A DNA stretch of 64,000 bases from contig UYJD01000015.1 of the NCBI GenBank assembly GCA_900618795.1, positions 7,034-71,033 of the forward strand. The letters run 5' to 3'. The position numbers and the translations under genes were made by a program. The notes beneath the pieces were generated by a model that had not been told where the DNA came from, did not search any database, and saw only the letters and a program-made list of their open reading frames with translations. Below, piece by piece: positions 22,889 through 32,630 of the stretch (positions within the stretch are counted from its first letter, which is position 1; each line of letters begins with the position of its first letter). The DNA comes from Cyanodermella asteris (taxonomy: Eukaryota; Ascomycota; Lecanoromycetes; Ostropales; Stictidaceae).

Positions 22889-23456
22889 ATGCCTCCAATG
22901 CCTGCGAACGCCGGTGGTCCGCATGGACATGCGCCGACTACGATTGACAAGTGTGGGTTTATGATCCAGTCCACACTTTCGGTAGTAGCTAATCATGGAA
23001 CAGTGAGGATGGGAGCTATGATGGGCGGATGTATGTCGACATTGAAAGAGCTGGGAAGCATTACTAGTCACTGACATCATCTAGCGGTAGGACTGATCAT
23101 GGGGTTTCTCTTTGGTACGTGGCCGCACCGGCAGGAGGGAGATCAGCTAATCCTAGACAGGAGGTTTCAACATCATGAGGTTCGGCGCTGGACCAGAGGG
23201 CATTGGGAGGACTCTCGGAAAGTACATGCTGGGCTCGGGTGCGACTTTTGGGTATGCATTGGCTTGGAATTTGCGCCTACGACGTTGATTCCACGAATGA
23301 CTGATGCGGAATTGCAGGTTCTTCATGAGTATCGGAAGCGTCATACGGACGGAGGCGAACTCACCTATTGCAGCACAGGCATTTGCAGCGACATCCGGCA
23401 GGCCGATGATCGTGCCTAGATCGCATCCAATGTGGCGGACGGAGCAGCGCAAATGA
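22889..23456 (+). CDS. MGR2: Mgr2/ROMO1 family subunit of the TIM23 translocase
   Basis: Five exons: 22889-22952, 23004-23030, 23085-23114, 23161-23251 and 23318-23456, 116 residues in all. Every junction keeps phase and uses GT-AG ends. Exons 2 and 3 are micro-exons of 27 and 30 nt; together they encode the first transmembrane helix with its Gly-rich motif (RMGAMMGGSVGLIMGFLFG). Exon 4 encodes FNIMRFGAGPEGIGRTLGKYM and exon 5 FFMSIGSVIRTE plus the conserved tail AAQAFAATSGRPMIVPRSH. Two helices and their order match fungal Mgr2 and animal ROMO1. Mgr2 sits in the inner mitochondrial membrane and guards lateral release of preproteins from TIM23. The first donor is GTGGGT, used because only it keeps the frame; the fourth exon could start three bases later. 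Confidence 0.88.
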
Positions 23457-23840
23457 TCTAATGACCACAAACGCAAAAAGGATGGAAAGCACTGCCAATG
23501 CATAGTGGGACCGAAGAGGGTCTCCGGCTGAAGCGCTGTAACACTTTTACGTCGTATACTGTACTATTACCCTCGATTTCGATGCACAACCGTTGAAATC
23601 GAACCACTCCGAAACAGATATAAAGCCAGTAAAATCAAAATCGCCGGGCTAAAACGATCATTCCGCCCAAGTTTTGTACAGAAGCCGGTCGTTCGCCGTA
23701 TACCAATTGACCGACTCGGCGGCAGTGACGCAATGCTTCGCGTGATGCAGCCCCAAAGACAAAGAAAAGGCCGGTCAGTCGTCGCTAGGGTATAAACAAT
23801 CCTTGTCTCGCTCTTGCTTTGATACCTTCGTTTCCTCCGT
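23457..23840. other. Convergent 3' flanks of MGR2 and RHO3
   Basis: 384 bp between two convergent stops. No additional gene or repeat seen. Confidence 0.4.
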
Positions 23841-24630
23841 TTACATGACGATGCACTTGCTGCCGCCATCTTGAGGGGTCTTGACCGAGAGAGCAACACG
23901 CGCAGCCTCAGTGAAGGCCTCGTTGACACCTCGGTTGCGCTTCGCGGAGCATTCTAACAAGGTCAGTCTGGTTCTCCAGCGCAAGTTGTTCCGGCATACC
24001 TAAGTAGCGGAGCGCCTGTATTCTCCTTGCAACCTCGAGACCCTGTTGGTAGTCGATCAGGGGAGCCTTCTCTCGTGGCTCGGCGACCTCTCCGTCGACT
24101 CCCTCCTCGTCCTCTGCGTCGCCTTCACGCAGGTCGCACTTCAATGCCACCAAGACGAGCTTGACGCCCTGACAGTTTTCCGCAATCTCGCCCACCCACT
24201 TGCTCTCCACGTTCTCTAAGCTGTCTTTTGAGTCGACGCTGAAGCACAGCATGATGGTGTGTGTGTCATCATATGAAAGTGATCGTAGACGGTCGAATTC
24301 CTCCTGCCCGGCCGTGTCCCATAGCGAGAGCTCGATGTGGACATTATCGACAAAAATGTCGTGGACATAGTTTTCGAAGACGGTCGGTTCATAGACTGTG
24401 GGAAAGTAGCTGCAGAAAGATGAGTTGCTCCAATCTCGGACTGCAATGCTTATGTTGTTAATGGACTTACCCGCGAGTGAAGACGTTCAACAACGAGGTC
24501 TTTCCGCACGCACCATCGCCTCTAAAAAAGATGTCAGCTTCCAGTTCATGTGGATGTCGCGTACAGGTGTTGGTGCGTACAGTAGCACCAGCTTGCGCTG
24601 GACCGTCTTGTTGCTCCCGCAAAGAGGCAT
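23841..24630 (-). CDS. RHO3: Rho-family GTPase Rho3
   Basis: Four exons, 24630-24581, 24521-24471, 24409-24000 and 23953-23841, give 207 residues; all introns (59, 61 and 46 bp) are GT-AG and in phase. The P-loop GDGACGKT is at 18-25 and is completed across the first intron. It has switch I with YEPTVFENY, the WDTAGQEEFDRLR switch II, the NKCD-equivalent ALKCDLR, and the ECSAK motif formed across the third intron. An acidic insert (GDAEDEEGVDGE) lies in the Rho insert region. The C-terminus is CIVM, a CaaX prenylation signal. The N-terminal MPLCG..KTVQRKL is characteristic of fungal Rho3, which controls exocytosis and actin-based polarity at the plasma membrane. Confidence 0.93.
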
Positions 24631-25998
24631 GGTGTTGACGTGCAACGTCTGGCGTAGGTCTGACGTTAACGATTACGGCCGCGCGCTGGACGAGGCAGCA
24701 GACGGTGCGCGAAGGGCAGAAGCTGTGGTGCAAGCGTGGACAATCAGCGAGGTGATGGAGCTGAAGCTGACTTTGGTGGAGCGAAATGCAGATTAGGTAT
24801 GCTGGGACAACGACAGGTCGAAGTGAGAAGGAACAACGGGTGATGGAAATGACGCCGGCATGAAGCTACCAGCGACAAGGCGCGCTGCTTAGGGGCCGAG
24901 GGAAGTCGCGACGCAGTCGCTGGTTGGCCTGAGCCTGCCCAGTGGAAGGAGCGCCCTAGACAAATCACCGGGGGTGACCCTTCCCGGTTTGTGGGGAATT
25001 GGACGACGCTTTGAGGCCGGCCACTTCCCAAGATGTACCTCGCCGCACTTTTGCGGAGCAGCGTGACCCGCGTCCTTGCTTGCGCCTGCATGTGATCCAG
25101 ATCGTCCAATCTTCCTTGCCTTCTTCACTCCTCTATCCGTCATCTTTCAGTGAATGCTATTCTTCTTTCCCATGCTCGCCGGCTGAAGCCGAGCTGGCTA
25201 TTTTTTTTGCCTTCGATTGCTGTTCTGGCAACAGCCATCTCGTGTGATAGTTTGAGCAGGAACTGTGCGAGATCACAAGCGGTCCATATGGCGTCTACGA
25301 CGTAGATGGCTTGTGAACGGCGTGCGCCTGGCATACTCATCCCGGCTTGCGCTCCCGGTTCCGAGCATAGTGCATATATCTACAGTGTCTACCCGCGACT
25401 GTCTATCATTTCGGTCGACTGCGGCCCGTCCAAGCAAGCCTGCTGAGATTTCACGACGAAAAGGGAACGAAATTATTATCAGAGCGCCCAACGCTCGTGC
25501 AGGTATAGACTTGATTGTTGTCTTCACCCCGTCAGCCTTCGTGGGAATCTTCCGTCTGAATTTGAGTCACATTTTCTTCTTCGACCAAAACAGATTTCGT
25601 TCTAGAGGGAATACACAACGGCTCACACACAATTGTGTACACCAAAACACCAATCTGCCACACCAATGGCTGATGGTCACGAACAGTGACTATCCTAGTT
25701 TGCGCATGTTGTCAGTTCGTTGTTCTCAAACAGCCGTAGGCATCTGTTCCTTGTCTTTCTTGCACAAGATACTCTTTGCATATGCAAGAACACTTTCTCT
25801 CTTTGTTTACGCAAAGCTCATAGAGGCGCCAACAAGAGCATTGTTCCGGTCATTAAAAGTTGTGAATTTGTGCTGAAATTACTCAATGCCACACCTTCTC
25901 ACCTGATTGCTTTTGAAGACTGGTTCTTCATCATCCAACAAAAAGAAGAGTACGCATCTCGTGTCTATCTCCCGACTTCATAAATCTAATCACAGGAA
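24631..25998. other. Intergenic: upstream of RHO3 and of the 228-residue gene
   Basis: 1.37 kb between outward-facing genes, probably both promoters. An open frame at 25265-25876 (plus) starts only at GTG and is not supported. A CTAATCACAG sequence just before 25999 looks like a branch point and acceptor, so an upstream exon or a leader intron of the next gene is possible. Confidence 0.4.
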
Positions 25999-26685
25999 AT
26001 GTGCTTCATTCGACGTTTCGCTGCACAAAGCCAGTGCCCGCATGGCGCGTGGACCACCGTTACCCCCTGCGACAATCTGAGCGAAATTGGGAATGCTCAG
26101 ATAGACTCCCGTGCCATCACCACTATAACAGACCTCATCGATCTTGCTCTCGCATGCCGAGACCGGGTGAACGTCAATCCGGACAATGACTGGAACGGCA
26201 TCCACGACTATCACGCTTGTCCGGTGTGTGTTTCCTTCATGCTAGACTCTCGAACCCACGTCCTTTGCAAGAACTGCGAGCTGATGCCCGCTTCTGAGCA
26301 CGAGTGGGCTGAAGCTGGCAAGACCTGGTTCTGGGACAAGGATTTCCCACACGCGCACGAGCTGGAGAAGTCCGTCATGACGGGGCCTGAGATGCTCGAA
26401 GCGGCGCCCGTTTGGCGCGATCAGTATGAAGCAATGGGCGACTACTTGCTAGGCTGGGGTGGCACGCGACAGAAGTGTGACTTGCCGTTGCCGGACCATT
26501 TCACGCGAGTGATGCGTCCACGCCCGTGGCGCAAGTCGATGCGCTTTCGTGATCTCTATGGCGGTAATCAAGAGCCGGTCCGTCAGCCGATTCGTCAGCC
26601 GATGAAGGGCTCGGAGCTCGAGGATGATTGTTCTGCTCGACTGGCAGAGTGGCTCAGTATTGCCTCCCTAGGTGAAACTTATTGA
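25999..26685 (+). CDS. Unrecognised Cys/His-containing protein
   Basis: Open frame of 228 residues from an ATG at 25999. A block at ~70-95 has HACPVCVSF and then LCKNCEL, giving a CX2C...CX2C pattern that could bind one zinc ion. The rest is rich in Trp, Asp and Arg, with several basic and Pro-rich motifs near the C-terminus (PVRQPIRQP). There is no signal peptide or membrane segment. A splice-acceptor-like CTAATCACAG ends five bases before the ATG, so the true start may lie in an upstream exon. No family recognised; function not proposed. Confidence 0.55.
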   Translation: MCFIRRFAAQSQCPHGAWTTVTPCDNLSEIGNAQIDSRAITTITDLIDLALACRDRVNVNPDNDWNGIHDYHACPVCVSFMLDSRTHVLCKNCELMPASEHEWAEAGKTWFWDKDFPHAHELEKSVMTGPEMLEAAPVWRDQYEAMGDYLLGWGGTRQKCDLPLPDHFTRVMRPRPWRKSMRFRDLYGGNQEPVRQPIRQPMKGSELEDDCSARLAEWLSIASLGETY

Positions 26686-26839
26686 TCTAGGGTCTCAGAG
26701 CTGAGCAGCCGTAACGACGCTACACCCGGCGGTGGCTTCATACAGGTAGCAGCAAACACAAGGTAAGCGGTTGTCATTCGATCTAATTTATTCACATCCC
26801 ACTGCAGGTGCATTAGATTCTCTTCTGTCTCGTCTCAAC

Positions 26840-27562
26840 TCAGAAATTCTCCGTGCTAAGGCCATAGATGTCATTGGGATCCGTGACGGGACCATCCACA
26901 ATCACCATCGGCGGGTTGATCAAATCTCCGTGATCATCATACGACATGGTATCCACATTGTTCCAAGGCTCCATCCCCTTGTACCATCTGCCAATCCTGC
27001 AGGTATGATTGACCCTCAGGCCCTTATCGCGCCATCCCGCCGCCGGGCCAGTCGGTCCCTTCTCACACTGGTTGCCGACTTGGTCGGCGTGTGAAACATC
27101 AATCTGCATGTCCTCCTCATCGCGAAACTTGATAAACATGCCGTCCCAACAAGCGATGCAATCGAACGCGGGCCTATGACGCTGGCCGACAGTACTGCAC
27201 CAATTACCCGGGTGGATGTTGAAGCTGACGTTCGTGCCCGGCATGTAATGCTTCTGCCAGACATCCGCTTGTTCCTTTTTCGCCTCCTTCGAGCAGACGA
27301 ACTCGGTGGTGAGCATGACCGGGTAGGTGAGATGGATGAGTTTCTCCGAAAACATGCTGTTCAGACCGAATTCGGTTTCGATCTTGAACTCGATCCATTC
27401 CATAGCATAGCCGAAGGGATAGTTCATGGGGGAGCCGATGACGGTGACTTCGTGGGGGATTTCAACATCGACGGCGACGTCTGGAGCTGGAGCTGCGTGT
27501 GAAATGGCTAGAATGAGGCCAATGGCTGCCACAAGGCCAGCCGAGTAAGAGAGGAAGATCAT
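26840..27562 (-). CDS. Secreted six-cysteine protein, unrecognised
   Basis: Single exon of 240 residues. The first ~23 residues are a clear signal peptide: a short start, a hydrophobic core (AGLVAAIGLILAI) and a cleavage site near SHAAPA. The mature protein has six Cys (in VCS, WCS, DCIAC, QCE and TCR contexts), enough for three disulfides, plus many Trp, Pro and Asp residues and NVSF and NHTC N-glycosylation sequons. No catalytic motif or known domain is recognised. Size, secretion signal and even cysteine count fit a secreted effector-like or apoplastic protein, but that is inference from features only. It has a short 3' gap (~155 bp) to the 228-residue gene facing it. Confidence 0.65.
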   Translation of the reverse strand: MIFLSYSAGLVAAIGLILAISHAAPAPDVAVDVEIPHEVTVIGSPMNYPFGYAMEWIEFKIETEFGLNSMFSEKLIHLTYPVMLTTEFVCSKEAKKEQADVWQKHYMPGTNVSFNIHPGNWCSTVGQRHRPAFDCIACWDGMFIKFRDEEDMQIDVSHADQVGNQCEKGPTGPAAGWRDKGLRVNHTCRIGRWYKGMEPWNNVDTMSYDDHGDLINPPMVIVDGPVTDPNDIYGLSTENF

Positions 27563-27657
27563 CTTCGTGGCTTTGATCGTCTGGATCTGTGCCTGGAGAA
27601 CGCTGATGAGGTTTTGAGAGCGTCGAGAACAAGAGAGAGGCGAAAAATGAGACAGCC

Positions 27658-28345
27658 CTACTTCTCCATGCTGGCCACGAGGACGGCAATATCGATGAGT
27701 CCGGGAGTACCAGGCTGCGTATGAAAAATGTAGGCATCTCTCGAATTCGATCCGTGGTACAGCGTGCTGTGCGCGCCGATAAGAAAGCCCCGTCGCTTCT
27801 TCAAGGCGAAGTCCTCAAGCTGGGCCGCCACTGAACAAAGTACCGACGGCTCAAGCTGGCAGACGAGTCAGTGAGAAGCGCCATACCAAGGAATAGAATG
27901 GGTTTACCGAACACACATTACATCGCCCTTGACATAGAGAGCCTCCGCATACGTCACAGCCTTGCAAGTCTCCTCTTAGGCGTCCTGCGAAAATGAATCT
28001 CACCAACAACATCCAGAGTCGTGCACATATGCAGGCAAAAATTGGTGGTGAGACTGCTCCAAACCAAATAGCAGTCAGCACCTGAGTCTCTACCTTGGTA
28101 GAGCTCCCACCGTCAGGTTCACCATTTCTAGAAGAAAAAAAGGCATTGCCTTCCTCCTGGTGTGTGTAGACAAAGACGTTGAGGTGACCCGCGGACGAGT
28201 TTACAGTACTAACCCTACAGAAACGAAAGGCGATTATTATCGTTCACCTTTGTGAATGTATTGGGGGCGTTCAAGAACCATGCCCCTTGTTGCATCGTCC
28301 AATATGCATCCTTTTGCATGCCTGCGTAAGCAGCTAGCTTTCGAG
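27658..28345 (-). CDS. Possible intron-rich unknown gene (orphan exons)
   Basis: A terminal exon at 27855-27658 begins after a GCCAG acceptor and encodes 65 residues ending in TAG, with a coding-like sequence (GFLIGAHSTLYHGSNSRDAY in its middle). Upstream, 28210-28095 is open in one frame (HLNVFVYTHQEEGNAFF) with an acceptor before it and a GTAGAG donor after it. Further up, an ATG near 28345 opens MQKDAYWTMQQGAWFLNAP and ends in AAG before GTGAAC. A short piece near 27990-27930 (AVTYAEALYVKGD) may be another exon. The first junction does not keep phase as I read it, so either an exon boundary is wrong or the gene is decaying. No family recognised. Confidence 0.35.
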
Positions 28346-29256
28346 CAGTTGGAAGTCAAAGCACCCTGAACCGTTCTCGCTGCGGGGGTGTGTGCCGACT
28401 CTGTCTCAAGGATCGACTGAACTCCCGTCTAGCCTTTAGACTTGATCCAAGTAGCTGTTCCGACAGCGTTTCAGCAATGGATTATATATCAAGATACGTG
28501 CATTCAGTGCGGCATTTCGACTCTGGTCTGGGATTGCGTTCCAGAAAGCCATCCCCGGAGTACCAGCGCCGTGGATGTTGTTTTCGAACGTGGACAGCCG
28601 GAGTGTCCGTAACAGAGGTCGTGGATAGTTGCGTAAATCCCAAATTACTTTGATTAAGTTCGTGGCACGCATTTCATGGCGAAGAATTCACGTTGTTACA
28701 GTTCCCGGTGGCTGGGCGAGAGTGACGTGAGTCTCGTATACGCGAAATATCGCGGGAAGCGCGAGTCGGCCGCGGAACGCGTCTCCCTCTCGCACTGCTT
28801 GGCATCGAGGTACTTTACCTCCATGCCGCTGCCATTGTCGCCGGCTTCACCTCGTGTTCACCTTCAACGCACCTTCTCTTAGCCAGGCACTGCATGAGTA
28901 CCTCCACGTTGGTCGAGGCACTGTGATCGCTTGCTCGGACTGCCTGGTTTCTGGACTCATTAAATTGGCGGTACCTCTGCACAGTAAACCTAGAGGCATT
29001 TGGTTCTGGCTTCGCTGCGACCGTTCTATGCGAAATCTGCATAACTGGTCATCGTTGTGCCTTAGAAGGCAGACGTTCTTCGCAAGCACTATATAGTTGC
29101 ATCGTCGTTTGTTTAATCGCGGCTCTTTGCAGACATTGTCTCCGTGGACATCGCTAGTCACGGAACGCCCAAAATCACCCCTAGTGCTGAACAGGACATT
29201 CATCCACATTCACTCTCGACCATTGAGACCACTTCCATCCTCAAGCGCTTTTCAAC
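28346..29256. promoter_or_regulatory. Upstream region of the sirtuin gene
   Basis: About 900 bp between the orphan exons and the plus-strand sirtuin gene. A TATATAG sequence near 29091 lies 160 bp before the ATG. No other gene recognised. Confidence 0.35.
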
Positions 29257-31218
29257 ATGGGTTTCTCTCGAGTCCGAGCGATCGACAGCCAACAGCTTCA
29301 GGAAATAGCGGATACGCTCGTCTCTGCCAAGAAGGTTGTTATGATAACAGGAGCTGGCATTTCAACGAGCTGTGGCATTCCCGACTTCAGATCTCAGGAA
29401 GGTCTCTATTCACTCATCAAAACCGCCTACGATGAAGGTGACCCGACAAGTGCTACCAAGGGTAAGGACCTGTTCGACAGCAACCTGTGGCGTGATCCGG
29501 CCAGCACTCAAACGTTCTACAAATTTATTTCGTCCCTGCGACAGAAGATTGCCGACGAAGTCAAAAAGACCTCGCTCACCCACAAGTTCATCGGCAAGCT
29601 CAGAGAGCAGCGCAAACTGGTCAGATGCTACACACAGAACATCGACGGGCTCGAGGTCAGAGAAGGGCTATCTATGCAATTACAGGATGGGAAAGGGAAC
29701 CAGCAGAGATTTGGACGAAAAGCTATGGGGCAGATCAAGTCATCCGCGACCGCTGAGAAGGGTGGCGCACATCACGCTGGATGTGAGGTGGTTCCACTAC
29801 ATGGCGACCTGGAAGAGTTGAGGTGTACTTTGTGCTCTTTCAAAACAACTTGGACTGATGAGAGGAATACTGTGATGTTGCGCGGAGAGGCGCCCCCTTG
29901 CCCGGAATGTGAGGAGAAGGACATGATCAGGATGGCGATGGGACGGCGAGGTATCAAGGTCGGCGCGCTGCGCCCTGATATTGTACTATATGGCGAGAAC
30001 CATCCGAGCACCGATGTCATTGGTAAGATTACGGAAGCCGACTTGAAGCTTAAACCGGATGTGTTGCTGGTAATGGGAACCAGTTTGAAAGTTCATGGAC
30101 TCAAAACGCTGGTGAGAGAATTCGCAAAAGCGACACACGACAAAAAAGGCGGCAAAGTCATCTTCGTCAATTTGACAGAGCCTGCCGAAAGCGTGTGGAA
30201 AGATGTTTTCGACCATTGGGTGGACATGGAGTGTGATGCTTGGGTTAAGGACATGCGACATAGACGGAAGGAGCTCTGGATGGCGCAGTCGCATCTCGAA
30301 ACTCTGATCACGAAAGCTGCCGCTTGCCAAAACAAGAGCAGCTCCAAGAAACTGCGTCCTGTTCAGGTCGATCAAGAAAATACTCAACCACGAGCGCAGA
30401 TCTCACTCAAAGACATACCGCCACCACCAGCAGTTGTCATACCAAGGGGTCTCAAGAGGTCCGCTTCGGCTCCTGATCTTCAACCGCCCAAAACTCCCAA
30501 GAGGAGGAAACCATTGACATCAATGACGACGCCATCTTCAAGTCGCCGCCGTCGTGATGTGCTCTCCGTCGAAGACAAAAATGCCTTCTTCGATCGCATG
30601 GACGCTGTCGTCACGCCAGACTCGCAAGGTAGCGAGGAGAGTGCTTCTCGTCGCGATGCAGCGGCCGGGACACTGCCTACTCCGGACGCAACGCCATCAA
30701 ACAGGAAGCGCAACCCGAGGGTGCTGGCGGCCTTGGAACGAGCAAATGCGCCAATCCTCTTGTCGGACGAAGCTGTGAAGGCCATGTCGAGGACGAGGGG
30801 AAAGCAAAAGTTCTCAATTTTCGAAGACGAATCACGAATCACCGATAATCTGGAGGATGAGGTCGTCCAAGAAATCGGTCATGAAAGATCCGTTCGAGAC
30901 GCACAATCAAGCACCAGGTCACTTCCAGCTCGATCAAGCAAGCCGTCTTGGTGCCAAAGTGGAGACAGCGACGAAATCCACGAGACAATAGAATTGCTCT
31001 CAGCTTCATCAGACAACTTTGTCTCCAGTCTGGATGTGACGGTAGAAAAGGTCAAGACAGCATCGAGACCTCGGAAAAGGCAAACCAGTTCGCACCTTAC
31101 TGGCGACAAGTTGCACATGGCGGTTGCGGGTCAAGGAGTCATCGAAGGCAGGGTGCAGACGGGACTACGGCGAGGCTCACCTCTTTCTCCAAGTATTGCA
31201 GCATCGGCGTCCCGCTAG
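29257..31218 (+). CDS. HST3: Hst3/Hst4-type sirtuin, NAD-dependent histone deacetylase
   Basis: Single exon of 653 residues. The NAD-binding signature GAGISTSCGIPDFR is at 32-45, TQNID at 126-130, and the catalytic His182 sits in PLHGDLEELRC. A zinc ribbon uses Cys190, Cys193, Cys215 and Cys218. The KVGALRPDIVLYGENHP stretch and the MGTSLKVHG loop complete the class I core, which spans ~10-330. The long C-terminal half is low-complexity, with basic patches and SP/TP sites, as in fungal Hst3/Hst4, which remove acetyl from histone H3 Lys56 in the nucleus after replication. The closest type is Hst3/Hst4 rather than Sir2 or Hst2, judged by the SCGIPDFRS and CYTQNIDGLE segments. Which of the two paralogue names applies is not decided. 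Confidence 0.9.
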   Translation: MGFSRVRAIDSQQLQEIADTLVSAKKVVMITGAGISTSCGIPDFRSQEGLYSLIKTAYDEGDPTSATKGKDLFDSNLWRDPASTQTFYKFISSLRQKIADEVKKTSLTHKFIGKLREQRKLVRCYTQNIDGLEVREGLSMQLQDGKGNQQRFGRKAMGQIKSSATAEKGGAHHAGCEVVPLHGDLEELRCTLCSFKTTWTDERNTVMLRGEAPPCPECEEKDMIRMAMGRRGIKVGALRPDIVLYGENHPSTDVIGKITEADLKLKPDVLLVMGTSLKVHGLKTLVREFAKATHDKKGGKVIFVNLTEPAESVWKDVFDHWVDMECDAWVKDMRHRRKELWMAQSHLETLITKAAACQNKSSSKKLRPVQVDQENTQPRAQISLKDIPPPPAVVIPRGLKRSASAPDLQPPKTPKRRKPLTSMTTPSSSRRRRDVLSVEDKNAFFDRMDAVVTPDSQGSEESASRRDAAAGTLPTPDATPSNRKRNPRVLAALERANAPILLSDEAVKAMSRTRGKQKFSIFEDESRITDNLEDEVVQEIGHERSVRDAQSSTRSLPARSSKPSWCQSGDSDEIHETIELLSASSDNFVSSLDVTVEKVKTASRPRKRQTSSHLTGDKLHMAVAGQGVIEGRVQTGLRRGSPLSPSIAASASR

Positions 31219-31820
31219 ATAGCATATTTCAGCGCTACGCATCATGAGGGGCAAATGCAATGGTGTCGAAGGTTTGCTCGTTCCGCAATAAAGATGTTAG
31301 ATTCTCGCCTGGCCTTCGGGCTTTGGCTGACGTTGCTAGCCGTATCAACCTCTGGTAATACGCATTCAATACTGCTCGAATACCGACTATTCTTGATTGA
31401 TCTATCACGTCTGAGTTATACGATCTTCTCTTCACGCTATCATGCTGTGGCTTGATTCGAATGAGTGGGGTAACGGGCAGACGTAGTTTGTGTCAGCACA
31501 GCTGCAGGAGTGTTTGCTCAGCTCGTCAGGCAGAATGTACGAAACTTCAGGCTTACAGACCCACAACCAACATTCGTCGATCTTGTCGACAAAGTCATCG
31601 CACAGGCAACCAAGGCTGCCTAGCGGGAAGTCCGCAACCACCAACATGATTCTGATTGCGGCTGAGGTTGTGTTGGTATCTCCACGATACTACAACCTTC
31701 GATCACCTTCATAACAAGCACTGCCTGCCCATATAGCTACAAGGACATCTAGAGCCAACGCAATCAGTTCCTTTGGCCCTGTCCACCTCTCTCATCCGTC
31801 CCTGGCATCGTCTCGCCACC
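31219..31820. other. Intergenic, nothing recognised
   Basis: 600 bp between two plus-strand genes; it should hold the sirtuin 3' flank and the next promoter. Confidence 0.4.
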
Positions 31821-32630
31821 ATGCCGTCCTCCGTCTACACCTTCGAAGGTAGCACGCCTGCCGAGCTAACATGTCCCACCTTCCGCAGCGTCGAATACCA
31901 CCACAACGACCTGTCCCAAGACCGCGCCATGATGGCCGTAACAGCCTTCTCACGGCAAATGTGGCACCTCCAGCCCAGCCACGCCGACCAATTCAAGACC
32001 GAGGAGGAAGCTTACACCTCGGTCCTGGAATTTATGAGGGCTTGGAACCAGTTTTCCGACGGCGAGCGGGCCGCCGTTCCCGTAAACAACGACACGAGCG
32101 ATATCAACACGTTGTGGCGACGGGGCGTGTACAGGCAGATCTCGCACGTCTTCGTAGATGCGCTGGGGTTTCTGGCGCATAGCGCGGGATCAGCACGGTA
32201 CGGGCATTACCATCATCCCGATAACGAGGTGCTGGAGGTCGCTGATGGGCCCGAGGAGGTGCGGTGTTGGGAGAAGAGCCATGTCATGCTTTTGCCGGCG
32301 TATCTTGCTCCCGGGGTCACGGTCAAGATCTTGAGGGTTCTCGAGAATGGGGAGACGGTGGAGAAGGGGAGGTTCGATGCGGAGAACCCGTTCGTGACGT
32401 GGTTTATCAGAGCACGGCAGAAGTGGAAGTTGACTTTTGATAGGGAAGGCGGAAATGAGCCTTTGGATGGCCCCGCTGCAGTCATTGTGGTGGGCGTGTC
32501 TTGTGAGAAAGAGGTGCTAATGCCGGAGGAGATTGCTGATTATGATTATGTGCCTAATGTTGCTCCTTCGGAAGGAGGAAAGGTGGCCGTATATGGGATG
32601 AGCACTAATGATGAGGGAGGCGAGGAATAG
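31821..32630 (+). CDS. Unrecognised conserved-looking protein, 269 residues
   Basis: Single exon from an ATG in a near-perfect CCACCATG context; the frame also extends upstream to a TTG at 31773, which is disregarded. The protein is acidic and has no signal peptide or membrane segment. It has a His-rich segment (YGHYHHPDNEV) around 130 and a long helical C-terminal half with WFIRARQKWKL. Codon use and the strong start context support a real gene. The HYHHPDNE stretch could bind a metal, but there is no recognisable fold or family, so no function is proposed. Confidence 0.65.
   Translation: MPSSVYTFEGSTPAELTCPTFRSVEYHHNDLSQDRAMMAVTAFSRQMWHLQPSHADQFKTEEEAYTSVLEFMRAWNQFSDGERAAVPVNNDTSDINTLWRRGVYRQISHVFVDALGFLAHSAGSARYGHYHHPDNEVLEVADGPEEVRCWEKSHVMLLPAYLAPGVTVKILRVLENGETVEKGRFDAENPFVTWFIRARQKWKLTFDREGGNEPLDGPAAVIVVGVSCEKEVLMPEEIADYDYVPNVAPSEGGKVAVYGMSTNDEGGEE

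Noticed and set aside
25265-25876. 203-residue open frame on the plus strand
   Set aside because: Starts only at GTG and shows no domain, signal or splice partner.
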